Shown one piece after another: positions 54,767 to 62,954 of a stretch of DNA of 62,954 bases (within the stretch, counting starts at the first letter, position 1; each line of letters opens with the position of its first letter). The DNA comes from an uncultured Balneola sp. (GTDB lineage: Bacteria; Bacteroidota; Rhodothermia; Balneolales; Balneolaceae): NCBI GenBank assembly GCA_902529115.1, contig CABZVB010000011.1, positions 1-62,954 on the forward strand. Direction: 5' to 3'. The notes beneath the pieces are model-generated. The model saw only the letters and a list, made by a program, of their open reading frames with translations, searched no databases and had not been told where the DNA came from. Made by a program: the position numbers and the translations under genes.

Positions 54767-55657
54767 TTATTTCGGATATAAGGATTTTTTTGCTGCTAAT
54801 AAAGTATTCTTCATTAGCATGGCTACCGTCATAGGACCTACTCCACCAGGTACGGGAGTAATCCAACTTGCTTTTTTTCGTACCGATTCGAAATCTACAT
54901 CACCCACTAGCCGATACCCTTTTTCATGGGTTTCATCCGCTATTCTATTGATACCTATATCAATGATAACCACACCCTGCTTAACCATTTCAGCTTTAAT
55001 TAAATTTGGTTGGCCAGCAGCCACAATCAATATATCAGCACTAATGGTATGGGCCGTCAAATTTCGAGTATATTTGTGACAGATGGTCGTAGTTGCTTTA
55101 CCAAAAGAATTTTCTCTAGATAACATTACCGCCATAGGACTGCCTACAATATTACTAGCACCAACAACTACTGCATATTGAGATTTAACTGGAATGCTGT
55201 AGTACTTCAGCAATTCCATAACTCCCGCAGGAGTACAGCTTTTAAAGCAGGGTTGATCTAATGACAAACGCCCTACATTCATAGGATGAAATCCGTCCAC
55301 ATCTTTTCGATGATCAATAGTTTCTATCACAGTATGTTGCGATAAATGACTTGGTAATGGCATCTGGACTAATATTCCATCAATTTTATCATTTGAATTG
55401 CATGATTGGATAATTTGGGTAAGCTCTTTCTCCGAAATTGTATCTTGTAATACCATAGTTTCGGTCTGAATTCCCACCTGCTGACAAGCTTTCGTTTTGG
55501 TTCCCGTATATACAATAGATGCGGGATCATCTCCTACCAGTATAACCTGTAAATATGGGGGGCGATTACCCTTATCACACCATTGCTGCACATCCTCCTT
55601 CACTCTGTTACGCAGAAGTTCTGCAACCATTTTACCATCTATTATTTCAGCGCTCAT
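54767..55657 (-). CDS. folD: Bifunctional methylene-THF dehydrogenase/methenyl-THF cyclohydrolase
   Basis: A 296-residue cytosolic enzyme of one-carbon metabolism. The catalytic Y50-x3-K54 pair is in SIVYTGTKTKAC, PLPSHL (substrate loop) and the NADP-binding VVGASNIVGSPMAVML (about 163-178) are present, and PVPGGVGPMTVAML closes the fold. Length and motifs are standard for FolD. It precedes the orphan gene at 54295 and follows dacB by 65 bases on the same strand. Confidence 0.96.
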   Translation of the reverse strand: MSAEIIDGKMVAELLRNRVKEDVQQWCDKGNRPPYLQVILVGDDPASIVYTGTKTKACQQVGIQTETMVLQDTISEKELTQIIQSCNSNDKIDGILVQMPLPSHLSQHTVIETIDHRKDVDGFHPMNVGRLSLDQPCFKSCTPAGVMELLKYYSIPVKSQYAVVVGASNIVGSPMAVMLSRENSFGKATTTICHKYTRNLTAHTISADILIVAAGQPNLIKAEMVKQGVVIIDIGINRIADETHEKGYRLVGDVDFESVRKKASWITPVPGGVGPMTVAMLMKNTLLAAKKSLYPK

Positions 55658-55722
55658 ATTTCAATCTTACTTGTTAAATCTATACTGTTGTTGTCTTAGT
55701 CAGATTTGTATAAATCAGCTGG

Positions 55723-57330
55723 TTAATACCTATAGTAAAGGTACGTTAATATCTTTTCATGTACTGCATCTATAGTGGAAACTTTTGACACAAAATTATT
55801 TGCTGACATGCTGAATATAAGAGTATTTCCTAGCTCCGTGGTTAGATATCCGCTCAAGCTCCGAGCTCCTCCGACATAACCGGTTTTAGCTTGTACCCTC
55901 CCCCTAAGTGGACTCGACTTCATTCGGTAATGCAGGGTGCCATCCACTCCCATTACCGGCAGTGATCCTCGAAAATCATGAGAATTTTGACTATGATACA
56001 TAATAAACAACAGATCTGTTAATAACGAGGTTGTTAAATAGTTTCCACCTGCCAAGCCCGAACCATCTCGCATGACTACATTAGCAGTATCTAGACCCAT
56101 TGATCCTAGTATTTCACGCACTTTCTTTATTCCATCACTCGTACTACCAGGTCCAGGTTGGGTCTCAGCAGAAAGAGTTTTCAGTAGCATTTCAGCATAA
56201 AAATTATCACTTTCCTTATTCAGCCAAGTGATCATTTGATAGAGTTCAGGCGATTCTACCGCTCCTAAGTACTTCCAACCGGTCATAGGATCGGAAGCCG
56301 TATCGGTAGAATACCAATTCGGCGGGTAGCCAGACCATAGCGCAGTGCCTAATTGTTCACTAGCAAGCCCAATAAGTGATTGGTTAATGGAAGGTTCCAG
56401 TAGGTCCGGCCACCAACGCTCAATTCTATAGGGAGCCCTATACTGTACGATATCTTCCATGCTGTGTGCTTCTAAATAATCGACAAATGAGTCCATGAAG
56501 AATGCAGGAGCATCATAGATGGCTAAAGATTCGGATTCTTTATAGCCCTTCGGTAAACTACTAGCCAAATACATTTTATTGGTTTGCCTCGACCTTCGGT
56601 AATATTCATCGTATTTTGTATGCGCTGGTGCTATCCGTTGTTTATTAATAAAGTGGACATAATCAGTTTGTTTAGGAAACCAGCTAATTTGTGGGATTTC
56701 ACCTACCTCGCCTTCGGCCAATACTTCTAAATCTACCGCATTGTTATTGAAGCTGAGTTCACTAATCTCGACTCCATAATAAAAATTCAAGTCGTCCCAG
56801 TCCCAACCTTTTGGATATATCTCGGCATCAAAGTAACCTAATCGACCAATCCATTGACCCGTCCAGTTAGAAATCCCAGCTTTTTTGAGTAATTTCCGAA
56901 GTTGTTCAAATACATGGTATCTGTTTTTCTCATATAAAAAACCGGAAATACTTGGATCCCCTTTACCCACTATCATTAAATCTCCTACCCAAGTAGAATC
57001 ATCCAGATATCCTCTAACATAAAGTGGTGTTTGGTAGCGAAATTCACCCCCTAATTCTTCTAATACTGCAGCCGATGTGATGAGCTTCATATTGGAAGCC
57101 GGAACCATCCATTTTTGGTTATTCCAAGATTCTAGTGACTGACCTTGTTCATTTATTACTGAAATAGACCAATGTACTCCTTTAGATTCCTGCTGAGTAA
57201 TAATATCTTCTAAACTCTGAGCCTGAACCAGGATTGGTACTAGGAAAAAAACTAGTAAGACAAAACATAGCATGATAACTTGCTTTATATGATTTTTATT
57301 CGGCTGCCTTATTTTTTTTATATGACACAT
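55723..57330 (-). CDS. dacB: D-alanyl-D-alanine carboxypeptidase/endopeptidase (PBP4, S13 family)
   Basis: A 535-residue exported penicillin-binding protein. A signal segment (about 16-38, ending VQAQ) precedes the catalytic SxxK motif S79-x2-K82 (VPASNMKLIT), the DGSGLAGGN motif region and the KTG motif in VQAKTGYVGGARS. A large insertion domain between SxxK and the second motif (about 105-330) is typical of S13/PBP4 enzymes. It trims D-Ala or cleaves cross-links in the wall. It begins 12 bases after the PtsN-like gene. Confidence 0.92.
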   Translation of the reverse strand: MCHIKKIRQPNKNHIKQVIMLCFVLLVFFLVPILVQAQSLEDIITQQESKGVHWSISVINEQGQSLESWNNQKWMVPASNMKLITSAAVLEELGGEFRYQTPLYVRGYLDDSTWVGDLMIVGKGDPSISGFLYEKNRYHVFEQLRKLLKKAGISNWTGQWIGRLGYFDAEIYPKGWDWDDLNFYYGVEISELSFNNNAVDLEVLAEGEVGEIPQISWFPKQTDYVHFINKQRIAPAHTKYDEYYRRSRQTNKMYLASSLPKGYKESESLAIYDAPAFFMDSFVDYLEAHSMEDIVQYRAPYRIERWWPDLLEPSINQSLIGLASEQLGTALWSGYPPNWYSTDTASDPMTGWKYLGAVESPELYQMITWLNKESDNFYAEMLLKTLSAETQPGPGSTSDGIKKVREILGSMGLDTANVVMRDGSGLAGGNYLTTSLLTDLLFIMYHSQNSHDFRGSLPVMGVDGTLHYRMKSSPLRGRVQAKTGYVGGARSLSGYLTTELGNTLIFSMSANNFVSKVSTIDAVHEKILTYLYYRY

Positions 57331-57342
57331 TACCTACATACC

Positions 57343-57822
57343 CTATCTTTTATTCTGATTAAATTGGCAAAATTCTTTCTGCTTGAAAAGCTCTACGAGA
57401 TCCTCCTGATTCGGTACAATCAACAAATTTGAACGAAAATCGTCATAATTCATAAGAGTTGAAACTCTGCTTAATAATCGGATATGACTTTTTTGATCTG
57501 AGTATGGACTTACCATTAAAAATATAAGTTGAACTGGTTTTGAGTCAATTGAATTGAATTCTATTGGTTCTTTCAGACGTGCAAAGGCTGCATAATTTTG
57601 AGTGATAGCATCGGTTTTACCATGAGGTATGGCCAAACCTTGTCCGATCCCAGTCGAAATGATTTTTTCACGCGAAATAATAGCCTCTCGTATTTCTTCC
57701 AGTAATTCATTTTCGATAACATCAACAAACGTATCTACCAAAGCGTTAATAGCATCGAATTTATAATCAACCTCTAGTTCTAGCAGAATATTTTTCGGGC
57801 TAAGTAACTGATAAATAGTCAA
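57343..57822 (-). CDS. PTS EIIA-like regulatory protein (PtsN/fructose type)
   Basis: A 159-residue EIIA domain. The phosphorylation site is H67 in GLAIPHGKTDAI, with FARLKEPIEFNSIDSKPVQLIFLMV following the EIIA-Fru/Ntr pattern. No EIIB or EIIC gene is adjacent, so it is more likely a regulator of the PtsN kind than part of a sugar uptake system. It is first in the leftward run with dacB and folD, 12 bases ahead of dacB. Confidence 0.87.
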   Translation of the reverse strand: MTIYQLLSPKNILLELEVDYKFDAINALVDTFVDVIENELLEEIREAIISREKIISTGIGQGLAIPHGKTDAITQNYAAFARLKEPIEFNSIDSKPVQLIFLMVSPYSDQKSHIRLLSRVSTLMNYDDFRSNLLIVPNQEDLVELFKQKEFCQFNQNKR

Positions 57823-57963
57823 TGATAGGTCGTTCTAAAATAATATTTAACATATATGAAATATACTAAAGGAGTAGTGATAGATCTATCTTATTACTAG
57901 CTCTTTAGACATATAAAGTAACGACGAAACTTAAAAAGTGAAAGACCTCATTTTTTTGTAAAC

Positions 57964-58638
57964 TTGAATATGTTAATCCGCCAAATTTTATCGGTACTTG
58001 AGAAAGATTTACGTGTCGAATTCCGCAGTAAGTATGCCTTAAATATGGTCTCGGCTTTCATAGTGGCAGCACTTTTACTCATTTTATTCACTCTGCGAGC
58101 CCAAGAGCTTCAACCTACGCCTAAGAGTGGTCTTATATGGATTGTTGTATTGTTCGCCTCACTAACAGTTCTAGGACGAAGTTTTACTATAGAGAGCGAT
58201 AAGGGCACCTTTCGGACCTTGCAGATCTACTCCAACGCAACTACGATCTATCTAGGAAAATATTTATACAATTTGGGGTTCAGTCTTTTAATTTACCTAC
58301 TTAGTTTTAGCCTCTATGGGTTTTTAATCAAATGGTCTATCATATCCTACCCTGCCTTTTTATACATTATGGTGTTTGGAACTATGGGTTTATCATCGGT
58401 CTGTACATTAATTGCAGCTATTGTCTCGCAAGCAGATCGGCAGGGAGCCATTTTCTCAGTACTTAGCATCCCTTTATTTATACCCTTTATATTGTTATTG
58501 TCCCGATTAACCAAAAAAGCTTTCATGGATGGAATGACTGGTTGGTGGAATTCTGAAGTAGCCGCTCTTATCGGGTTCGTAGGGGTAACAAGTGTGGCTG
58601 GTTGGTTACTTTTTGACTTTATTTGGGAGGAGGATTAA
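57964..58638 (+). CDS. ccmB: Heme exporter/cytochrome c maturation protein CcmB
   Basis: A 224-residue six-helix permease of the ABC-type CcmAB system used in cytochrome c maturation. EKDLRVEFRSKYALNMVSAF (residues about 12-31) and the spacing of six hydrophobic segments are typical. The ATPase CcmA and CcmC are not in the window. Its stop codon overlaps the start of holB by one base, so the two are coupled. Confidence 0.88.
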   Translation: MNMLIRQILSVLEKDLRVEFRSKYALNMVSAFIVAALLLILFTLRAQELQPTPKSGLIWIVVLFASLTVLGRSFTIESDKGTFRTLQIYSNATTIYLGKYLYNLGFSLLIYLLSFSLYGFLIKWSIISYPAFLYIMVFGTMGLSSVCTLIAAIVSQADRQGAIFSVLSIPLFIPFILLLSRLTKKAFMDGMTGWWNSEVAALIGFVGVTSVAGWLLFDFIWEED

Positions 58639-59798
58639 TGGCTTTTTTGTCTAACGATTTAATTGGTCAGCAAAGAGTAAAGGAACTCTTAAATAACATT
58701 ATTGAAAGCGATCGAATTAGCCATGCTTATCTATTTTCGGGGCCAAAGGGGAGTGGTATGTTACCTTTTGCATTGCGATTCGCTGAATGCATAAACAACC
58801 CCGAAAATACTCTTAATATTGAATTATCGTGGCAAAAACACCCTGACATCCACGTATTCATACCCATGCCTAGCTCGGCAGGATCTCAAGAAAGAAATGA
58901 GCGCTTAGAATGGCTCAATGAAGACAACTACAACCTCATTGAATACGCTGACCGTCCTGACTTAGTTAGAGAACAAAGCCGAAATCACCAAGCTTTTTAT
59001 TCCATTGATTATTTTCGTTCTGAAATACGTCCTGTGACAAGGCTTCGTCCCTACCAAGGTAAAAAGTTAGTGGTTATAATGACAAAGGTCGAGACCATGA
59101 GAAAAGAAACAGCCAATTCCTTTTTAAAGTTACTTGAAGAGCCTTCTAAGGGAATTGTATTTATCCTTACCACTCACCACTACGAACAACTCCTTCCCAC
59201 TATTATCTCCCGTTGCCAGCATATTGCATTCGGAAAAAACACTTTAACAGACGTACAAAAGGCATTGGTTGACCGCGACCAAATGCCCAAGGAAAAGGCA
59301 GCACTGGTTGCCAAACTCACCCAGGGTAATTATGCCAAAACTAAAAATTTTGACCTAGATATTATCCAACAAAGTCGTACAGAAATGATTGACTTCATTC
59401 GGAGTTCATACGTTTTAGATGCTATAAAAATAAATTCTATTATACTAAATTGGACCTCTACCAGAAATACAGAAGGTCTCATTCAACTCATAGAATTGTT
59501 AGAATCATTTTTAAGAGATTTGGTCGTGTATGCACATACCCAAAACACTGGCTCACTTATCCATGAAGATGAAGTGCAAACCATTAAAAATATCGTTCTT
59601 AATCTTAAAGATGCAGACTATCATACCATGATTGATTTATTGGCACCTATTCATACTGAATTAAGGCAAAATGTCCAACCAAAATTGTTGTTCACCGTAC
59701 TAGCCTTCAATTTTTCAATGCTACTACGCGGTCAAAATGAATCCTTTGCAAGAGATTGTGCATTTAAGCATTTACCTGCTTTAAAATTACACACTTAG
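58638..59798 (+). CDS. holB: DNA polymerase III delta' subunit (HolB-like clamp-loader protein)
   Basis: A 386-residue AAA+ protein of the clamp loader. The start is the ATG at 58638, with ribosome site GGGAGGAGG just upstream inside ccmB. SHAYLFSGPKGSG (29-40) is the Walker A region, but position 41, normally Lys, is Met, and the zinc-binding Cys cluster is missing. The SRC motif IISRCQHIAF (about 195) is kept. This fits delta', which does not hydrolyse ATP, but is unusual in degree. dapF follows after three bases. Confidence 0.85.
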   Translation: MAFLSNDLIGQQRVKELLNNIIESDRISHAYLFSGPKGSGMLPFALRFAECINNPENTLNIELSWQKHPDIHVFIPMPSSAGSQERNERLEWLNEDNYNLIEYADRPDLVREQSRNHQAFYSIDYFRSEIRPVTRLRPYQGKKLVVIMTKVETMRKETANSFLKLLEEPSKGIVFILTTHHYEQLLPTIISRCQHIAFGKNTLTDVQKALVDRDQMPKEKAALVAKLTQGNYAKTKNFDLDIIQQSRTEMIDFIRSSYVLDAIKINSIILNWTSTRNTEGLIQLIELLESFLRDLVVYAHTQNTGSLIHEDEVQTIKNIVLNLKDADYHTMIDLLAPIHTELRQNVQPKLLFTVLAFNFSMLLRGQNESFARDCAFKHLPALKLHT

Positions 59799-59801
59799 AA
59801 T

Positions 59802-60737
59802 ATGTCAAAAAAAATTCAATTTCAGAAATTAGAGGCTACAGGGAATGATTTTATTCTAGTTGACGCGAGAAAACAAGATATACCTTATGAACAATTAGAG
59901 CTTATTAGCCCAAAAATTTGTCATCGTAAAACTGGTATTGGTGCCGATGGATTGCTGATTCTTTATCCCGATTCAACGATCGGTGCAGACTACACAATGA
60001 TCTATAAAAATGCAGACGGAAGTGATGCGGGTATGTGTGGAAATGGTGGAAGAGCAATTGCCCTTTATGCATCACAAAATGGGTTTTCAAACACACATCG
60101 CATTCAAGTACATGATCAAATCTATGAAGCATTCGTTCATCCGGGAAGCCATCAGGTAGAACTTCAATTCCCAGACTCTGATGCTCCTTGTCCTCTTTCA
60201 AAGCATTGGCTTGATCATATAAATTCAGCTTATCCCGTACAAAATTTACACAAAGAAACTACCAATGCTCGAATATTCATGGTAAAAGCTGCGTTTAAAG
60301 CCTATCCACAGACCGAACATGTAGTACTCTTTACAAATAACCCCTTAGCCGTACAACCCAATGAATCATTGGCAAAATTAGGACATAACATCCGTAATGA
60401 TGATATATTTTATCCCAAAGGAACTAATGTAAATTTTGTTTGTAGCCAACAAGCTCATCATATTCAGCTAGAAACTTTTGAACGTGGTGTTGAAAATTTC
60501 ACCCTCGCATGTGGAACAGGTGCCATCGCAAGTGCATTGTCTATGCATATTTATCAGGACGGAAAAATTGGTTCGCATCTATACAAGATAGCGGTTCAAG
60601 GAGGACTATTAGAAGTCTCTTTTAATTACTCAGGTGCGGATATAGCGCTCCAAGCTGAGCATGATAAAGTGTTTAAAAAGGTTTGCCTCAAAGGTCCTAC
60701 CCGACTTGTATATGATGGTATTTGGGCGGACAATTAG
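59802..60737 (+). CDS. dapF: Diaminopimelate epimerase
   Basis: A 311-residue cytosolic enzyme interconverting LL- and meso-diaminopimelate for lysine and peptidoglycan. The two-base mechanism cysteines are C79 (DAGMCGNGGRAIA) and C237 (LACGTGAIAS). The N-terminal ATGNDFILVD motif (12-21) is conserved. It is slightly longer than typical (about 275), mostly in the middle region. It follows holB by three bases and precedes the T9SS plug gene by one base. Confidence 0.96.
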   Translation: MSKKIQFQKLEATGNDFILVDARKQDIPYEQLELISPKICHRKTGIGADGLLILYPDSTIGADYTMIYKNADGSDAGMCGNGGRAIALYASQNGFSNTHRIQVHDQIYEAFVHPGSHQVELQFPDSDAPCPLSKHWLDHINSAYPVQNLHKETTNARIFMVKAAFKAYPQTEHVVLFTNNPLAVQPNESLAKLGHNIRNDDIFYPKGTNVNFVCSQQAHHIQLETFERGVENFTLACGTGAIASALSMHIYQDGKIGSHLYKIAVQGGLLEVSFNYSGADIALQAEHDKVFKKVCLKGPTRLVYDGIWADN

Positions 60738-60738
60738 A

Positions 60739-62076
60739 ATGCAAAAGGTTATTGAATATATAACTGGTTCGATATATCAAAACCTATCAGATAAACACTA
60801 CTTGTGGGTAAGCATCATCTTTTTGGTTTCGCTGAGCTGTAGTTCAACAGTGAATATGATTCCAAGTAGCTCACCAATTCCACAGGTTAACAGTTTATTG
60901 TTGCTCCCAGGTCAACGAAGTATTCCAGATAATATCCGAAGCGTTCAGTTTTTTAACTCTTCTCAGGCCAACTCTCCACTGGTTACAGCCCAATTAAAAT
61001 CAAAAGAGCGGCTCATTCTCCGCTTCGATGAATTAAGCGAGATAAACGGAATGTTTCGCATTCATTTTTCACACCGCAACAGCGACTGGACTAAAAGTAA
61101 TCTGCCAGTCACCTGGTTCATGGGCTCAACAAATGAACGAATAGTTCAGGGTGGCATAAGAAATCAAAGTAATAGTATACCATTTCACACATATGATATT
61201 CAGTTTTTGCTTCAAAATTTAGATTTTTTGGTTAGTGGATTTTACTTCATTCACATATCAGATTATACAACAGGTATCGAATTATTTAGCCTTCCATTCG
61301 CACTTACTGAGCAGCTTGGAACCCTAGAGTTAGATGGAAAAACTTTGTACAATAATGGAAATTTAGGTACCGCTGTTGATAGAATCTTTGCAGAGTTTAG
61401 TTTTCCAGAATTTGTTGACATGCCTGTTTTTGACTTGAACTTTGATGTAATTCAAGACGGATTTCTTCGTAAGACTACAAGAGCAATAGGAAAAGATTTT
61501 AGTGAGGAAAAAGTGGCAAAATTTTACTTAGAAGAATCTCAAAGCTATCCCGCTAATTCACGCTTTTACAAACTTAATTTATATAGCTTTGGTTTATCAA
61601 ACCAAGAAATCTCAGAGTATAAAGAGTCCGCTAGTCTTCCTCAAATAACCTTAAAAGAGGATTTTTTATCCTTTAGCGATTCCCCTTTCATTCTTCAATC
61701 GATGCTTGGTAATCCTAGCAAGTCCATCACCGCTCGATATGCCTTGGTTAATTTCAGGTTTAATCCTATGGGCGCTGGTCCTAATTATGATGATGATATT
61801 TTTGTAGTAGGTGACTTTAATCAGTGGTCAGAAACCAAGCAACATAAAATGAAATGGAACCCAGAATTACGTTTGTTTGAAGCAACTATATTATTAAAAC
61901 AAGGATCTTACCGCTACACCTATGCCACGCTTAGTGGTACAAAATTAAATATAGTCGAATTGGGAAGTAGCAGTACCAAGGAAAATCAATGGTATACCGG
62001 CTTATTATTTTACCGAGATCCTAACTTACAGTATGACCGTATCTTATACATTGGTAAAGTTCAACTACTGCCATAG
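60739..62076 (+). CDS. Type IX secretion system plug protein (DUF5103 family)
   Basis: A 445-residue protein, starting at the ATG at 60739 one base after the dapF stop. An N-terminal hydrophobic stretch ends at a Cys (LVSLSCSS, C34), so it may be a lipoprotein, though the lipobox is imperfect. The rest is an all-beta protein matching the DUF5103/T9SS plug family: HFSHRNSDWTKS, FHTYDIQF, NFDVIQDG and the C-terminal VVGDFNQWSE and YRYTYATL. The plug closes the periplasmic side of the SprA translocon. It supports that the sorted proteins in this window are secreted by T9SS. Confidence 0.82.
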   Translation: MQKVIEYITGSIYQNLSDKHYLWVSIIFLVSLSCSSTVNMIPSSSPIPQVNSLLLLPGQRSIPDNIRSVQFFNSSQANSPLVTAQLKSKERLILRFDELSEINGMFRIHFSHRNSDWTKSNLPVTWFMGSTNERIVQGGIRNQSNSIPFHTYDIQFLLQNLDFLVSGFYFIHISDYTTGIELFSLPFALTEQLGTLELDGKTLYNNGNLGTAVDRIFAEFSFPEFVDMPVFDLNFDVIQDGFLRKTTRAIGKDFSEEKVAKFYLEESQSYPANSRFYKLNLYSFGLSNQEISEYKESASLPQITLKEDFLSFSDSPFILQSMLGNPSKSITARYALVNFRFNPMGAGPNYDDDIFVVGDFNQWSETKQHKMKWNPELRLFEATILLKQGSYRYTYATLSGTKLNIVELGSSSTKENQWYTGLLFYRDPNLQYDRILYIGKVQLLP

Positions 62077-62132
62077 TCAATCGGCTGATTTAATTTTGGA
62101 GTGTATAGGTTTATGATTTCATTTACTAAGAA

Positions 62133-62954
62133 TTAAAAATCTATACCTATCGAAAAGTAGTGAATGGGTTGATTTGAGAATCCATCTCTATTGTATGCCC
62201 AACCCAAATCATAACGCAAGGGTAAACCAAAAACAATAGTTCTCAAACCAAATCCAGAACCGATTAAAAGATCTCCATCTAAATACGAAAATACATTTCC
62301 ATTTTCGTCTTGAAAAGTAATGGGTTCGCTAATTTTGAAATCAAGTGACGCTTTGTTAACAATAGAGTTACCATTAATATCGGTGATACCATAGTCAATC
62401 TGTTGCCCCCAAGCGGTACCCACATCAAAGAAAGCTACACCTGTTATGTTGTATAATGGTAGAATAGGAAGGGCTCCTGGTATCACAGCTGCAAACAAAG
62501 GAAATCGGAACTCCGCGTTAATGAGCCCAAAATTATCCCCGTATACTGAATTGTATCTATGCCCCCTGAGAGGAACCGCAGGTTGAGTGAAAAAGGTATC
62601 GGCTAAACGTTCAAAAGGAATTCCATTATCTGACCACTGATAATTAATCCATCCCATCATTCCCCCTAAAAAGTAGGTTTGCGAATCTTTTCCTACAGAA
62701 GCCCCGCTACTTCCACGTAGGGCAATGGAGTATGAATAACCAAGATTAATATAGCTTCTAAAATCTCCCATGATCGAAGCAAAACTTGGGGCATCTATAC
62801 CGATACCAGGACTGCCTGAGAAACTAAGGGTGTATCTAATACCACCTTGTGGAGTTATGAATCCAGGCAATGTAGCATCTTTGGTGAAGGACATAGTTGG
62901 ATATAAAAATGAACTCTTTAAGTTACTAGCCTCGGTGGCTCCATACGAATAAAG
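62133..62954 (-). CDS. Omp85-type outer membrane beta-barrel protein, C-terminal part
   Basis: The open frame continues past the right edge of the window without a stop, so this is only the C-terminal 274 residues; the Met at 62894 is not the true start. Alternating hydrophobic strands, the loop-6-like motif LRGHRYNSVYGDNFGLINAEF and the final Phe (HYFSIGIDF) are signatures of the Omp85/BamA surface-antigen barrel. It might belong to a BamA, TamA or a TolB-propeller fused barrel; the missing N-terminus decides. It is convergent with the T9SS plug gene, 56 bases away. Confidence 0.75.
   Translation of the reverse strand, partial: LYSYGATEASNLKSSFLYPTMSFTKDATLPGFITPQGGIRYTLSFSGSPGIGIDAPSFASIMGDFRSYINLGYSYSIALRGSSGASVGKDSQTYFLGGMMGWINYQWSDNGIPFERLADTFFTQPAVPLRGHRYNSVYGDNFGLINAEFRFPLFAAVIPGALPILPLYNITGVAFFDVGTAWGQQIDYGITDINGNSIVNKASLDFKISEPITFQDENGNVFSYLDGDLLIGSGFGLRTIVFGLPLRYDLGWAYNRDGFSNQPIHYFSIGIDF

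Noticed and set aside
62077-62132. Possible terminator hairpin between the T9SS plug and Omp85 genes
   Set aside because: Only a scattered GTATAG/CTATAC match with a long AT-rich loop; no stable stem or T tract.

Overview
The window looks like a chromosomal segment of a Gram-negative, AT-rich member of the Bacteroidota/Balneolota-Rhodothermota group, most like Balneolaceae; this placement is inferred from gene content and was not tested by search. Supporting signs are two secreted proteins ending in a type IX secretion (T9SS) sorting domain (PNPFNP motif, C-terminal KKMTLIK), a T9SS plug protein (DUF5103 family), a DUF5117-type metalloprotease, a DUF2520 Rossmann protein, a bactofilin, and an ATP synthase a subunit with an N-terminal signal-like extension. 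No phage, insertion sequence or CRISPR array was seen. Most of the window is ordinary core genome.

Layout. (1) 73-9870 and 11376-12293: a peptidoglycan turnover and recycling region. It holds an AmpG-like permease, a TolB-like propeller protein, a T9SS-exported amidase, a second amidase with exo-muramidase NamZ, and cytosolic NagZ followed by a collapsed HGSNAT-like acyltransferase remnant. MurQ lies in an opposing operon with a biotin carboxylase, a PlsC-type acyltransferase and a TonB-like protein. (2) 13966-22110: phytoene/squalene synthase, a LacI-type regulator upstream of purC, a queD-queE-SDR operon, two thioredoxin-fold proteins, and a DUF2520/phosphopantetheinyl transferase pair. (3) 22245-33403: lysS with a LolC/E-like permease, a T9SS cohesin-like protein, alanine dehydrogenase, a large zinc metalloprotease under a Fur-like box, and trkA-trkH. 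(4) 33431-44172: an envelope block with an MMPL/HpnN-like transporter, DUF3047 protein, membrane-anchored methyltransferase, Wzx-type flippase, two glycosyltransferases, MlaC and TolC. (5) 44279-54182: tRNA-Ser(UGA), then (read leftward) guaB, glycosyltransferase, M23 peptidase, bactofilin, atpZ, a small membrane gene and atpB-E-F-H-A-G; atpD and atpC are absent. (6) 54295-62954: an orphan protein, folD, dacB, a PtsN-like EIIA, then rightward ccmB-holB-dapF-T9SS plug, and the C-terminal part of an Omp85-like barrel running off the right edge.

Working together. The first 14 kb plus dacB, M23 and dapF form a coherent wall-turnover theme. Secreted amidases and NamZ would trim glycans, AmpG would import products, NagZ would remove GlcNAc, and MurQ would convert MurNAc-6-phosphate to GlcNAc-6-phosphate. 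The required MurNAc or anhydroMurNAc kinase is not in the window. The MMPL, MlaC and TolC genes around the polysaccharide genes suggest lipid or glycan traffic to the outer membrane. I did not find an obviously new defence or mobile system; the most distinctive signals are regulatory palindromes, the decayed acyltransferase, and unusual operon partnerships.
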